Assembly (NCBI RefSeq): GCF_000426505.1
Contig: NZ_KE384532.1
Location: 77,910 to 141,909, forward strand
Direction of reading: 5' to 3'
Length of the DNA: 64,000 nucleotides
Source: Nisaea denitrificans DSM 18348
GTDB lineage: Bacteria; Pseudomonadota; Alphaproteobacteria; Thalassobaculales; Thalassobaculaceae
The notes under the pieces are model-generated. The model was not told the origin of the DNA. It saw only the letters and a list, made by a program, of their open reading frames with translations, and ran no database searches. The first letter of the stretch is position 1. The number at the start of each line of letters is the position of its first letter. This document shows, one piece after another, positions 40,450 through 50,190 of the stretch. A program made the position numbers and the translations under genes.

Positions 40450-41412
40450 TCAATCGTCAGTGCCAGCCCGAAGTTTTTTCATACTGGCTTCGTCATAATC
40501 CCAGCGGGATTTGCAGAACTCGCAGATAACGAACACAAGACCGTCCACGGTCATGTCCTGGATTTCCTCGTCCGACAGTGACGTCAGAACGGATTCCACC
40601 CGGTCTTTCGAGCACCGGCAGCGTTCCGCCACGTGCTGGGCCGGATAGGCCCGGATGCCGCTTTCGTGGAACAGGCGGAACAGCAGGCGGTCCGGTGCGA
40701 CGCGGGTACCGGCGATCTCGTCCGGGCTGGCGCTGCTCAGCATAACCATGGCGGTGCGCCAGGCATCCTCATACGCATCCATGTCATGCACGGTGCGGGC
40801 CTTGCCCGGCTCCGGCGCGTCGCCGCCGTCGAGCGGCATGCGCTGCAGCATCAGGGCACCTGCCCGCCAGATGCCAAACTCGTCCTTGCGCACAGCGACG
40901 TTGATGCCTGTCTCGAGCTGCTCGGACTGGCGGAAATATTCGTGGGTGCATTCCGCGAGCGTCTGTCCGGCCAGCGGCACGATGCCCTGATAGCGCTCCG
41001 TGGCCACGCCCTGATCGACGGTGAAGGCGATATAGCCGCCGCCGATCATCCGCGGAACTGTCGCTTCGCCATTGTCCGCCGCTTGCCTCACGGCATCTTC
41101 GTCGAAAGCGGCATAGCCGCGCAGATGCCCCTCGCTGGTGAAATCCGCGACCATGGTGCGGATCGGCCCGTCACCCTTGATCTGCAGGGAAAACACGCCC
41201 TCGTATTTGAGTGCGCCGGCGAGGCAGACCGTAATGGTCATGACCTCGCCGAGCAGTTTGGATACCGGCTCGGGATAGCCGTGCCGGTCCAGAATGGTGT
41301 GGATGGCGGAATTCAGCCGCACCATGCGGCCGCGCAGGCCGAACGGGTCGACCTGGAACGGCAGCAACAGATCGTCGTGACCCGACTCTGCGAAAATGTC
41401 GGCGGTGCTCAT
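40450..41412 (-). CDS. hslO: Redox-regulated chaperone Hsp33
   Basis: Hsp33 is a chaperone switched on by oxidation. The 320-residue product has the N-terminal substrate-binding domain (HDDLLLPFQVDPFGLRGRMV, then LLGEVMTITVCLAGALKYEG) and the C-terminal zinc switch: CRCSKDRVESVLTSL (CxC) and VICEFCKSRWDYDE (CxxC). It lies behind argF with 27 bases between, so it probably shares the arg transcript. The lipoprotein gene follows. Confidence 0.95.
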   Translation of the reverse strand: MSTADIFAESGHDDLLLPFQVDPFGLRGRMVRLNSAIHTILDRHGYPEPVSKLLGEVMTITVCLAGALKYEGVFSLQIKGDGPIRTMVADFTSEGHLRGYAAFDEDAVRQAADNGEATVPRMIGGGYIAFTVDQGVATERYQGIVPLAGQTLAECTHEYFRQSEQLETGINVAVRKDEFGIWRAGALMLQRMPLDGGDAPEPGKARTVHDMDAYEDAWRTAMVMLSSASPDEIAGTRVAPDRLLFRLFHESGIRAYPAQHVAERCRCSKDRVESVLTSLSDEEIQDMTVDGLVFVICEFCKSRWDYDEASMKKLRAGTDD

Positions 41413-41439
41413 CTTGATCTCCGGATCAGGCCAGGCGGT

Positions 41440-42342
<903 letters not shown>

Positions 42343-42409
42343 ATCGGAGTTCCAGAATCGGGGGCGGACGCCGGCCGGCCCCATCCGAGGGAGCCGGCCG
42401 GGTGCCTGT

Positions 42410-43567
42410 TCAGGCGTCCCAGTCCGCGCAGACTTTCTCGATAATGTCGCAGGCTTCGGCGACATGGCTTTCGTCGATGATCAGTGGCGGCAGGATACGC
42501 AGAACGTTTCCTCCGGCGCCGACGGTCAGCAGGCCGGCTTCTCGCAGCTTGCCCTGGAAGTCGGTATTCTTGACCTCGCAGACCAGGCCGAGCATCAGGC
42601 CCTTGCCCTTGACCGCCGAAAAGATCTTCGGATAACGCGATGCAATTGCGTCCAGACGCTTGTGGAAGTCTTCGCCAAGTTTCGCGACGCGATCCAGCAG
42701 GCCCGGCTCCAGCAATACGTCGAGCACCGCATTCGCGACCGCCATCCCCAGCGGGTTACCACCGAAAGTGGAGCCATGCGTGCCTGGTGCCATACCGGAC
42801 GCGGCCTTCTCGCTCGCCAGAATGGCGCCGACCGGGAAGCCGCCGCCAAGACCCTTGGCAAGCGTCATGATATCCGGCGCGACCCCAGCCCATTCATAGG
42901 CCCAGAGCTTGCCGGTCCGGCCCATGCCGCACTGGATCTCATCAAAGATCAGCAGGGCGCCGAATTCGTCCGCCGCCTGGCGGAGCGCCTTCAGATACTC
43001 GACATCGGCGGTGTTGATGCCGCCTTCGCCCTGGATCGGCTCAACCAGGATGGCCGCGGTCTTCGCGCCCATCGCCTCACGCATCTCATTCATGTTGCCG
43101 AAAGCGACATGACGGAAGCCTTCCGGGCGCGGGCCGAAGCCGGTCCGGTAGGTTTCGTTATCGCCGGCTGAGAGAGTGGTGAGCGTCCGGCCATGGAAGG
43201 CGGAGGTGCAGCAGACGATCTCGTTCCGCTCCTGTTCGCCACGTTCCCACTGGTATTTGCGGGCGATCTTCAGCGCGCCTTCATTCGCTTCTGCACCGGA
43301 ATTCGCGAAGAAGACCGTGTCGGCGAAGGAATTCTGCACCAGCCGGTCGGCCAGCCGTTTCTGTTCCGGAACCTCGTAGAGGTTGGAAACATGCCACAGC
43401 TTTTCCGACTGGCTCTTCAGCGTTTCGACCAGATGCGGGTGCGCATGACCGAGGGAGTTGGTGGCGATCCCCGATGCGAAATCGAGATATCGTCGGCCTT
43501 CGGTGCTATACAGATAAGGGCCTTCCCCCCGCTCGAAAGCGATATCTATACGCCCGTATGTGGGCAT
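42410..43567 (-). CDS. argD: Acetylornithine aminotransferase
   Basis: ArgD is a PLP class-III aminotransferase of arginine synthesis (and possibly the DAP pathway as succinyl-DAP aminotransferase, as dapD-dapE in the window lack a dapC). The 385-residue product has [60 protein letters not shown], and the PLP lysine in [23 protein letters not shown] 43567 is used ([16 protein letters not shown]). A terminator-like hairpin lies 39 bases upstream; see the separate entry. Confidence 0.96.
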   Translation of the reverse strand: MPTYGRIDIAFERGEGPYLYSTEGRRYLDFASGIATNSLGHAHPHLVETLKSQSEKLWHVSNLYEVPEQKRLADRLVQNSFADTVFFANSGAEANEGALKIARKYQWERGEQERNEIVCCTSAFHGRTLTTLSAGDNETYRTGFGPRPEGFRHVAFGNMNEMREAMGAKTAAILVEPIQGEGGINTADVEYLKALRQAADEFGALLIFDEIQCGMGRTGKLWAYEWAGVAPDIMTLAKGLGGGFPVGAILASEKAASGMAPGTHGSTFGGNPLGMAVANAVLDVLLEPGLLDRVAKLGEDFHKRLDAIASRYPKIFSAVKGKGLMLGLVCEVKNTDFQGKLREAGLLTVGAGGNVLRILPPLIIDESHVAEACDIIEKVCADWDA

Positions 43568-44004
43568 CACCGTGGTAACCAACGTCCTTCTCCACCATAA
43601 AAAATGGCGGCACCGAAAACCGGCGCCGCCGGATATCGAAAAAAGCACGGAATCCGGGGGACGCCAAGGGGAATATGGTGTTGCGGCATCGAATCCCGCG
43701 AAACTGTGCGAATCGAAGCCAGGGGCGGTGCCCGGTTCCATCGGTCATAGCCCTCACGCAGCATCCGCATCACCTAGCCGGGATCTTCGGGTTCCGTTCG
43801 CGCAGGGGAACGACGACATGGTTCAGATAAAGCTTCGTCAGCGGAGTTGGAGTTAAACTCATGTGACGATGGAAACCACGGCTCCTTGTTTCCAGAAAGC
43901 CTTAAAACTCAATAAAATCCAAAGCGATCCTTCATGACTCGTAAAGCTCTGGCGGATATAGTGCAGTCACTTGAATAAGCGGAATCACCAGAAAGGAGTC
44001 CGCC
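43568..44004. promoter_or_regulatory. argD upstream region, no confident gene
   Basis: About 440 bases between argD (minus) and the 56-residue gene (plus). It holds the argD leader with the terminator-like hairpin and an overlapping 68-codon frame (43567-43773, minus). The part from 43860 to 43980 is AT-richer and may contain the divergent promoters. Apart from these I see no supported gene. Confidence 0.5.
43599..43630 (-). terminator. Terminator-like hairpin in the argD leader (possible attenuator)
   Basis: On the minus strand GGCGGCGCCG pairs with CGGTGCCGCC (ten bp, one G-U pair, five-base loop), followed by one A and six T at 43604-43599. This is a complete intrinsic terminator, but it stands 31-32 bases upstream of the argD start rather than after a gene. 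A 68-codon frame (43773-43567) runs through it and its stop shares bases with the argD ATG (TGATG). Attenuation is inference. Confidence 0.6.
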
Positions 44005-44175
44005 ATGACCGCACCCGTGCAGTCCAGTCTCGCTGTTTTTGCGTTCCGCGCAGACAAGCAGCAGCAAATTGTCCAGGCCCAGGTTGTCTCCAGCGCTGTT
44101 GAAACAGCCAAGCAGATCGCCCAGTCGACAGGAGCGCAGAGCGCTTCCTCTTCAGGTGTCGACATCACCGTCTGA
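44005..44175 (+). CDS. Small 56-residue protein, possibly YjfB-like
   Basis: A short gene with strong supporting signals: GAAAGGAG six bases before the ATG and a clear terminator 24 bases after the stop. The product begins MTAPVQSSLAVFAFRADKQQ, has a Gln-rich helical middle (IVQAQVVSSAVETAKQIAQS) and ends SSSGVDITV. Its pattern and the V-D-I-T-V tail loosely resemble small YjfB-type putative motility proteins, but I cannot assign it. It stands alone as a separate transcription unit between argD and a diverging... minus-strand gene, reading toward the latter. Confidence 0.7.
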   Translation: MTAPVQSSLAVFAFRADKQQQIVQAQVVSSAVETAKQIAQSTGAQSASSSGVDITV

Positions 44176-44198
44176 GACCAGACTATTTTCACAAATAT

Positions 44199-44253
44199 AA
44201 ACCGGCGCGGTATGCGGGCTTTGTGATGCCCCTGTTCCGCGCCGGTTTTGTTT
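44199..44253. terminator. Bidirectional terminator between the 56-residue gene and the converging gene
   Basis: A 12-bp outer stem AAACCGGCGCGG / CCGCGCCGGTTT (44199-44210 and 44237-44248) encloses a second small stem (GGGC / GCCC). On the plus strand it is followed by TTTTGTTTT including stem-base T, a good intrinsic terminator. On the minus strand it is followed by TATATTTG, weaker but plausible, and it lies just after the stop of the converging gene. Confidence 0.85.
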
Positions 44254-44589
44254 TCAGCGCCGGTGTTTTTTCAGCCGGTCGATTTCCCGAAGCTGCACCT
44301 CGAACGCTTCGATCGCGTGGCGCTCCGCTTTGTCCAGCGTGCTGCGGTCCAGCTTGTCGACCAGCACCTGCATCGCCTCGCCCATCCGCCCGAGCTGACG
44401 GCCGTAAGAGCCGACCTCCGTCAGGATTTCCTGCTCCAGATCGGGATCGGATGAGCGGCCGAGATTGACGTTGATCAGGCTGAAACTGCTCCCGGCCCAG
44501 TCGAACACCCATCTCCACGGATTGATCGCCTGCGTGACATTGCCGGAGAGCGGCAGGTTTACGCTGGTCGGTGCATGCATATTCGGCAT
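44254..44589 (-). CDS. Hypothetical protein, 111 residues
   Basis: A small protein I do not recognise. It begins MPNMHAPTSVNLPLSGNVTQ, then AINPWRWVFDWAGSSFSLIN, and continues into a charged helical half (VGSYGRQLGRMGEAMQVLVD, KAERHAIEAFEVQLREIDRL) ending KKHRR. The helical half suggests a coiled coil. GGAGG lies seven bases before ATG 44589, a good ribosome site. It is bounded by a bidirectional terminator at the 3' side, with dcd following divergently... on the same minus strand upstream. Confidence 0.72.
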   Translation of the reverse strand: MPNMHAPTSVNLPLSGNVTQAINPWRWVFDWAGSSFSLINVNLGRSSDPDLEQEILTEVGSYGRQLGRMGEAMQVLVDKLDRSTLDKAERHAIEAFEVQLREIDRLKKHRR

Positions 44590-44674
44590 CGTGTGTCCTC
44601 CGGAAGCCGGTATCGGATGCACGCGATGATAGCGGTTACGGCTCTAATTGGCAGCCTTTGGGTTTGGCTGCCGG

Positions 44675-45820
44675 TTAGCTCCGGAAATGCTTGCCGAGCT
44701 TCAGGCCCTGGCCCTGATAGTTCGAGCCGATGCCGCCGGTGCCATAGATCTTGTCCGGGATCTCGATCAGCGGCTCGTAAACCAGGCGGCAGACGATCTG
44801 TCCGTCACTGATGACGAACGGCACGTCGTGGGAGCGGACTTCAAGCACGCCGCGGGTCGCCTCGCCGCCGGCCTCGGGCATGCCGAAGCCGGGATCGAAG
44901 AAGCCGGCATAATGCACCCGGAATTCGCCGACCTTCGTATCGTAGGCACGCATCTCGGCGGCATAGTCGAGCGGTACGGAGAGATATTCCTTCGAGGCGA
45001 GGATGTAGAATTCGTCCGGATCCAGCACCAGTTCCGCCGGGCGATCTTTTTGGCGGTAGAGCGGCTCCCAGAAGTCCTGCACGTCGTAGCTGCCCGGCCG
45101 GTCGATATCGATCAGGCCGGTATGCTGCTTCGCCTTGTAGCCGATCAGCCCGGTCTTCGGCTCGCCGGTCAGGTCGACACTGACAGCGACCCCTTCCTTG
45201 ATATCGGCCTCCTGGCCATGCACCAGCACGACGCTGTCCTGCAGCCGACGCATTGCCGCGTCGCTGGCGACCGGATGGCCGCGCCGGAAACGGAGCTGGT
45301 TCAGCCGTGAGCCGGTACGGGCCAGCACGCTGAAGGTGCGCGGGCTGATCTCGGCATAGAGCGGGCCTTCGTACCCTTCCGGCACGCTCTCGAACTCGGT
45401 GCCGTAATCGGTGATCAGCCGGGTGAAAATGTCGAGCCGGCCGGTGGAGCTTTTCGGGTTCGCCGTGCCGGAAACTTTTGCTGGGAGCGAGACGCTTTCC
45501 TGCAGGCGGACGATATAGACGCAGCCCTTTTCCAGCACCGCGCCGTCGCGCAGGTCAATCTTGTGCATGGCGAGGGTTTCGAGACGGTCGCGCACGGAGG
45601 CGTTCCGGCCGGGCAGGAAACTGGCGCGCACCCGGTAGGCTTCGTCGCCAAGCCGGAGATCGATGCTGGAGGGTTGGATCTGCGCGTCTATGACCAGCGT
45701 GTCAGAAATGATCTGACCGCCCTTGATCATCTCCCGGATGGTCTGGCTCGGCAGAATCCCGGTTGTGCGCTTTTCGCGCGTGCCGCTGTCCGGTGCTGCC
45801 GCTGAGGTGTCCGCGGTCAT
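44675..45820 (-). CDS. dcd: 2'-deoxycytidine 5'-triphosphate deaminase, double-domain form
   Basis: Converts dCTP to dUTP for dTMP synthesis. The 381-residue product is about twice the E. coli Dcd length and is a tandem of two Dcd/dUTPase-fold halves: the first with IDAQIQPSSIDLRLGDEAYR and NPKSSTGRLDIFTRLITDYG, the second with PDEFYILASKEYLSVPLDYA and RVHYAGFFDPGFGMPEAGGE. This long form is usual in alphaproteobacteria. ATG 45820 starts MTADTSAAAP with AGGAT before it; codons further upstream overlap the ABC permease gene. Confidence 0.92.
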   Translation of the reverse strand: MTADTSAAAPDSGTREKRTTGILPSQTIREMIKGGQIISDTLVIDAQIQPSSIDLRLGDEAYRVRASFLPGRNASVRDRLETLAMHKIDLRDGAVLEKGCVYIVRLQESVSLPAKVSGTANPKSSTGRLDIFTRLITDYGTEFESVPEGYEGPLYAEISPRTFSVLARTGSRLNQLRFRRGHPVASDAAMRRLQDSVVLVHGQEADIKEGVAVSVDLTGEPKTGLIGYKAKQHTGLIDIDRPGSYDVQDFWEPLYRQKDRPAELVLDPDEFYILASKEYLSVPLDYAAEMRAYDTKVGEFRVHYAGFFDPGFGMPEAGGEATRGVLEVRSHDVPFVISDGQIVCRLVYEPLIEIPDKIYGTGGIGSNYQGQGLKLGKHFRS

Positions 45821-45894
45821 ATCCTGGTCCGCCCAATAATCCCAATTTGGCGCAAAATAGCAGACAGCGCCCAAGGGACCAGCGGTTTTGTGCG

Positions 45895-46731
45895 TTAGCT
45901 CCTGATCTTGTAGCCGCGCTTCAGCAGCAGGTAGCACAGCCCCATCAGAGCCGCGTTCATCACCGTCAGTACGGCAGCACCAATCAGCGGGTCGCTGTCG
46001 GACCAGCCGATCAGGCCGTAGCGCACGCCGTCGATCATGTAGAAGAACGGGTTGAGGTGTGCGATCTGGTTCCAGATGCCGGGCAGCCGGTCGATCGAAT
46101 AGAAGGTGCCGGACAGAAAGGCGAGGGGCTGGATCACGAAGTTGGTCACCGAGGACAGGTGGTCGAATTTCTCCGCCCACATGCCGGCGGCGATGCCGAT
46201 CAGGGCTAACGCCAGCGAAGCGGAGACCGCGAAGAAGATGGCCACCGGCCAGTGCGCCGCATGGAAGCCGACTGCGAGAGACATGGTGATCACGGTGGAG
46301 ACTCCGACGATCAGGCCCCGCGTCACGCCGCCGAGGGCGAAGGCAGCCAGCAGCTCGCCCGGCCCGAGCGGCGGCATCAGCACGTCGACGATATTGCCCT
46401 GGACCTTCGATATCATGATCGAGGAGGAGGTATTCGCAAATGCGTTCTGCATCATCGCCATGACCACGAGGCCCGGCGCCAGGAATTCGGAATAGCTGAT
46501 GCCGCCGCCGATATCGATCGAGCGCTGCAGGGCCAGGGTAAAGATCGCCAGGAACAGCAGTGAGGTGACGACCGGCGCGAACACGGTCTGGGTGATCACC
46601 TTCAGAAAACGGCGGACCTCTTTTTCATAAAGTGTCCAGACGCCGATCCAGTTGACCACGCCTACCCTGCGCACAGAGGGAACAGGAATACTGTTCTCGT
46701 TCAGATTCGAGACAAAAGGACGGTCTGACAT
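45895..46731 (-). CDS. ABC-2 type transporter permease
   Basis: A 278-residue inner-membrane permease. It begins with a cytoplasmic segment (GVWTLYEKEVRRFLKVITQT) and then has six membrane helices, including FAPVVTSLLFLAIFTLALQR and MVVMAMMQNAFANTSSSIMI. The family signature region (ABC-2 / DrrB-NodJ type) is SGTFYSIDRLPGIWNQIAHL followed by NPFFYMIDGVRYGLIGWSD. No ATP-binding subunit gene is adjacent: dcd follows and recX lies upstream on the other strand. Substrate unknown. Confidence 0.9.
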   Translation of the reverse strand: MSDRPFVSNLNENSIPVPSVRRVGVVNWIGVWTLYEKEVRRFLKVITQTVFAPVVTSLLFLAIFTLALQRSIDIGGGISYSEFLAPGLVVMAMMQNAFANTSSSIMISKVQGNIVDVLMPPLGPGELLAAFALGGVTRGLIVGVSTVITMSLAVGFHAAHWPVAIFFAVSASLALALIGIAAGMWAEKFDHLSSVTNFVIQPLAFLSGTFYSIDRLPGIWNQIAHLNPFFYMIDGVRYGLIGWSDSDPLIGAAVLTVMNAALMGLCYLLLKRGYKIRS

Positions 46732-46847
46732 GTATGGGCCGATGGCTTAGGTTGTGTTAGGCGCGCACAATAGGCGCCTCGGCGATGTGACAGCAACAAA
46801 ATGGGGTGCGTTGCGCGGGAAGCAACAGTACCGACCCGGAAATCCGC

Positions 46848-47465
46848 ATGAATGATTTCACCGATGGCGGTGGCGATGGTCGTAGCGCAGGGAAAAAACG
46901 CCGCGAGAAAAAGCCGCCAAAACCAATCACCGAGAGCTACCTGCGCAATGTCGCGCTTTGGTACATGGAGCGCTATGCCAGCTCCGCCGCGAACCTGAAA
47001 GCGGTGTTGATGCGGCGGGTCCGGTTGTCCTCCGCCCATCACGGCAGCGACCCGGCGGAAGGCGCGGAGATGGTCGATGCCGTGGTGCAGCGCTATACCG
47101 AGGCGGGCATCCTGAACGACCGGCTGTTCGCCGAGACCCGCGTCCGGTCTCTTGTCTCGCGCGGCACCTCGACCAAGATGATCAGGCGGAAGCTGATGGA
47201 AAAGGGTGTCTCGTCCGAGGATATAGACGCGGCGCTGGCCGAGGTTGTCGATCAGGAGAACGGCGAGTTGGCCTCGGCGGCACGCTATGCCCGGCGCCGG
47301 CGGATCGGCCCGTTCCGGCTTCCGGAAAAGCGGGAAGAGAACCGCGACCGCGACATGGCGGCGCTGGCCCGGCAGGGGTTCGGTTTCGGGATTGCGGCAA
47401 AGGTGGTCGACGCTGAGAGCCCGGAAGCGCTGGAAGAGGAAATTGAAGGCACGGACGGAGGTTAG
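46848..47465 (+). CDS. recX: Regulatory protein RecX family
   Basis: RecX inhibits RecA filament growth. The 205-residue product has the three-helix repeats of the family: PITESYLRNVALWYMERYAS, AEMVDAVVQRYTEAGILNDR, LFAETRVRSLVSRGTSTKMI, RRKLMEKGVSSEDIDAALAE and MAALARQGFGFGIAAKVVDA. The N-terminal extension is Lys/Arg rich (GKKRREKKPPK). recA is not in this window. ATG 46848 is chosen because the sequence before it is not family-like. Confidence 0.85.
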   Translation: MNDFTDGGGDGRSAGKKRREKKPPKPITESYLRNVALWYMERYASSAANLKAVLMRRVRLSSAHHGSDPAEGAEMVDAVVQRYTEAGILNDRLFAETRVRSLVSRGTSTKMIRRKLMEKGVSSEDIDAALAEVVDQENGELASAARYARRRRIGPFRLPEKREENRDRDMAALARQGFGFGIAAKVVDAESPEALEEEIEGTDGG

Positions 47466-47597
47466 GGCAGGTGCGAGGGGGCGCGGCAACGCAGCGCACA
47501 AAAATCGCTTAACCGTAGAGAAACGGTTGTTATAGTTACGGCCAATTAAACATAACGAATGCGGTGGTCAGACCGCGCAATACTCAAGGGGGTAACT

Positions 47598-49538
47598 ATG
47601 TGGGACGTGCATGATTTTCCGGTGCCGGCGGACATCGCCAAGACGGCCCATGCGGACGCAGCCAAGTACGAGAAGATGTACAAGCATTCGGTCGAGAATC
47701 CGGAAGGTTTCTGGGCCGAGCATGGCAAGCGCATCGACTGGATCAAGCCTTACAACAAGGTCAAGGACGTCTCCTTCGACGCCAAGGACCTGCACATTAA
47801 ATGGTTCCATGATGGCACTCTGAACGCGGCTGCGAACTGCCTCGACCGGCATCTTGCAACGCGCGGCGATCAGGTGGCGATCATCTGGGAAGGCGACGAT
47901 CCGAAGGACGACAAGAAGATCACCTATCGCGAGCTGCATCGCGACGTCTGCAAATTTTCCAATGCTCTGAAAGACCTCGGCGTCAAAAAGGGCGATCGGG
48001 TAACGATCTACCTGCCGATGATTCCGGAGGCTGCGGTCGCCATGCTGGCCTGCGCCCGGATCGGTGCGGTGCATTCCATCGTCTTCGGTGGCTTCTCACC
48101 GGACGCGCTGGCAGGGCGTGTTCAGGATTGCGAATCCAATATCGTCATTACCTCGGACGAGGGGCTGCGCGGCGGCCGTCCGGTCCCGCTGAAGGCCAAT
48201 ACGGACAAGGCGCTGGAGGGCTGCCCCGACTGCAAGACGGTGGTTGTCGTCAAGCGTACCGGCGGCAAGATCAACTGGGTCGACGGCCGGGATCACTGGT
48301 ATCACGACATCTGCGATGCGGCGTCCGACGACTGCCCGCCGACAGAGATGGGCGCGGAAGACCCGCTCTTCATCCTCTACACGTCGGGCTCGACCGGTAA
48401 GCCGAAAGGTGTGTTGCACACAACCGGCGGCTACATGGTCTTCGCCTCGATGACGCACGAGTATGTCTTCGATTATCAGGACGGTGAGGTCTACTGGTGC
48501 ACGGCCGATGTCGGCTGGGTCACGGGGCACAGCTACATCATCTACGGTCCGCTGGCGAACGGTGCCACGACCCTGATGTTCGAGGGCGTGCCGAACTATC
48601 CGGACTTCAGCCGCTTCTGGCAGGTCTGCGACAAGCACAACGTCTCAGTCTTCTACACCGCACCAACCGCGATCCGGGCGTTGATGCGCGAGGGCGACGG
48701 GCCGGTCAAGGCGACCAGCCGCAAGAGCCTTCGGATCCTCGGGTCGGTCGGAGAGCCGATCAATCCGGAAGCCTGGATGTGGTATCACGAGGTGGTCGGC
48801 GACAAGCGCTGCCCGATCGTCGATACCTGGTGGCAGACGGAGACAGGCGGCATCCTGATCACCCCGCTGCCGGGGGCAACCAGACTGAAGCCGGGATCGG
48901 CGACGTTGCCCTTCTTCGGGGTCCAGCCGGTCCTTGTCGATGCGGACAACAAGGTGCTGGAAGGCGCGGCAGAGGGCAATCTCTGCATGGCTGACAGCTG
49001 GCCGGGCCAGATGCGCACAGTCTATGGCGACCATGAGCGCTTCATCCAGACCTACTTCACCACGTTCCCGGGCCGTTACTTCTCCGGCGACGGCTGCCGC
49101 CGGGACGAGGACGGCTATTACTGGATCACGGGCCGCGTCGACGACGTGATCAACGTCTCCGGTCACCGCATGGGCACAGCCGAGGTCGAAAGCGCGCTGG
49201 TTGCGCACGACAAGGTCGCGGAAGCGGCGGTGGTCGGCTATCCGCACGACATCAAGGGCCAGGGCATCTACGCCTATGTCACCCTGAATGCCGGGCTGGA
49301 GCCGTCGGAAGAGCTGCGCAAGGAGCTGGTGACCTGGGTTCGCAAGGAAATCGGCCCGATCGCCTCACCGGACCTGATCCAGTGGGCCCCGAGCCTGCCG
49401 AAAACCCGATCCGGCAAGATCATGCGCCGTATTCTGCGCAAGATCGCCGCCAACGAGCAGGACTCCCTCGGTGACACCTCAACGCTGGCGGAGCCGGCGG
49501 TGGTGGATGATCTGGTCGATAACCGGATGAACAAGTAG
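47598..49538 (+). CDS. acs: Acetyl-CoA synthetase
   Basis: Acs activates acetate to acetyl-CoA through acetyl-AMP. The 646-residue product shows the AMP-binding motif [60 protein letters not shown] and the C-terminal hinge [20 protein letters not shown]. The acetylatable lysine (target of Pat/CobB control) lies in [24 protein letters not shown] precedes ATG 47598. A hairpin that may end the transcript follows 8 bases after the stop. Confidence 0.97.
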   Translation: MWDVHDFPVPADIAKTAHADAAKYEKMYKHSVENPEGFWAEHGKRIDWIKPYNKVKDVSFDAKDLHIKWFHDGTLNAAANCLDRHLATRGDQVAIIWEGDDPKDDKKITYRELHRDVCKFSNALKDLGVKKGDRVTIYLPMIPEAAVAMLACARIGAVHSIVFGGFSPDALAGRVQDCESNIVITSDEGLRGGRPVPLKANTDKALEGCPDCKTVVVVKRTGGKINWVDGRDHWYHDICDAASDDCPPTEMGAEDPLFILYTSGSTGKPKGVLHTTGGYMVFASMTHEYVFDYQDGEVYWCTADVGWVTGHSYIIYGPLANGATTLMFEGVPNYPDFSRFWQVCDKHNVSVFYTAPTAIRALMREGDGPVKATSRKSLRILGSVGEPINPEAWMWYHEVVGDKRCPIVDTWWQTETGGILITPLPGATRLKPGSATLPFFGVQPVLVDADNKVLEGAAEGNLCMADSWPGQMRTVYGDHERFIQTYFTTFPGRYFSGDGCRRDEDGYYWITGRVDDVINVSGHRMGTAEVESALVAHDKVAEAAVVGYPHDIKGQGIYAYVTLNAGLEPSEELRKELVTWVRKEIGPIASPDLIQWAPSLPKTRSGKIMRRILRKIAANEQDSLGDTSTLAEPAVVDDLVDNRMNK

Positions 49539-49545
49539 AGCATGT

Positions 49546-49573
49546 AGCGGGGCCTGCATTTGCAGGCTCCGCT
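49546..49573. terminator. Hairpin after acs
   Basis: AGCGGGGCCTGCA pairs with TGCAGGCTCCGCT (13 bp, one G-U pair) around a two-base spacer, 8 bases past the acs stop and just before the converging stop at 49582. The following plus-strand bases (GTTGTTCGTTATT) are T-rich, so it is a reasonable intrinsic terminator for acs. Confidence 0.7.
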
Positions 49574-49581
49574 GTTGTTCG

Positions 49582-50190
49582 TTATTCCGGTATTGGTGCC
49601 GGGATTTTGACTGGCCCCGATGTATCTATCGCCTTCAAACCGATTGCGCCGAGGACCGTCCTGATGGCGTCTGCGTCGAGCGGGTCGGTCGCAGGCTGGC
49701 AATAATAACCGGTCATGTAGGCAGTTCCCTCCGACACCGCGAGGTCTCCGCCACCTTGTCCCTGTTTCCCGGCAAAGACCACGCATTCCCGACCATGGGC
49801 GCGAGCCTTCACGTAAGTTGACAGAAAATGGCCTAGGTTAGCAGGTTGTTGCGAGCCGGTAGCTTTTCCGCCCTTCGTGAAGAAGCGAAACTTCTCGACC
49901 ATGCCCTCTGCCTCCGTGACCCATTCCATGTAGTAGCCGGGAGCCATATTGATCAGGATGATTTCAGCACGTGGGTCAATGGGGCTCGTCGGAATTGAGG
50001 TGATCGAATAGGTGCGCATAGAATATTCGGCATCCCAACCGGCATCGACGATCTTCTGCGGAACATCGAGTGCGAAATAGAGAGGAGACTGGCGTGCCGT
50101 AATTTCTTTCTGTTGATCGGCGACAGAAGCACTTGTGTGAATTGTGTAGGCTGTCAGGGCTGCCACAATGAAAAGATACCGGAAACTCAT
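49582..50190 (-). CDS. Exported hypothetical protein coupled to an RTX metalloprotease gene
   Basis: A 202-residue protein with a signal peptide (MSFRYLFIVAALTAYTIHTS, cleavage near SAS-VADQQ). The mature part includes DVPQKIVDAGWDAEYSMRTY, IILINMAPGYYMEWVTEAEG and GHFLSTYVKARAHGRECVVF; two Cys could form a disulfide. I do not recognise the family. Its ATG overlaps the RTX protease stop by four bases, so both are made from one message. A role as partner, chaperone or inhibitor of the protease is only inferred from the coupling. Confidence 0.75.
   Translation of the reverse strand: MSFRYLFIVAALTAYTIHTSASVADQQKEITARQSPLYFALDVPQKIVDAGWDAEYSMRTYSITSIPTSPIDPRAEIILINMAPGYYMEWVTEAEGMVEKFRFFTKGGKATGSQQPANLGHFLSTYVKARAHGRECVVFAGKQGQGGGDLAVSEGTAYMTGYYCQPATDPLDADAIRTVLGAIGLKAIDTSGPVKIPAPIPE

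Noticed and set aside
43932-44192. An 86-codon minus-strand frame overlapping the 56-residue gene
   Set aside because: Its product is Cys/Trp-rich with no pattern, it lacks a ribosome site, and the plus-strand frame has a much better one together with a terminator.
44189-44518. A 109-codon minus-strand frame overlapping the gene at 44254-44589
   Set aside because: It reads through the terminator and gives an Arg/Gly/Pro-rich product. The frame starting at 44589 has GGAGG seven bases upstream and a more natural composition.
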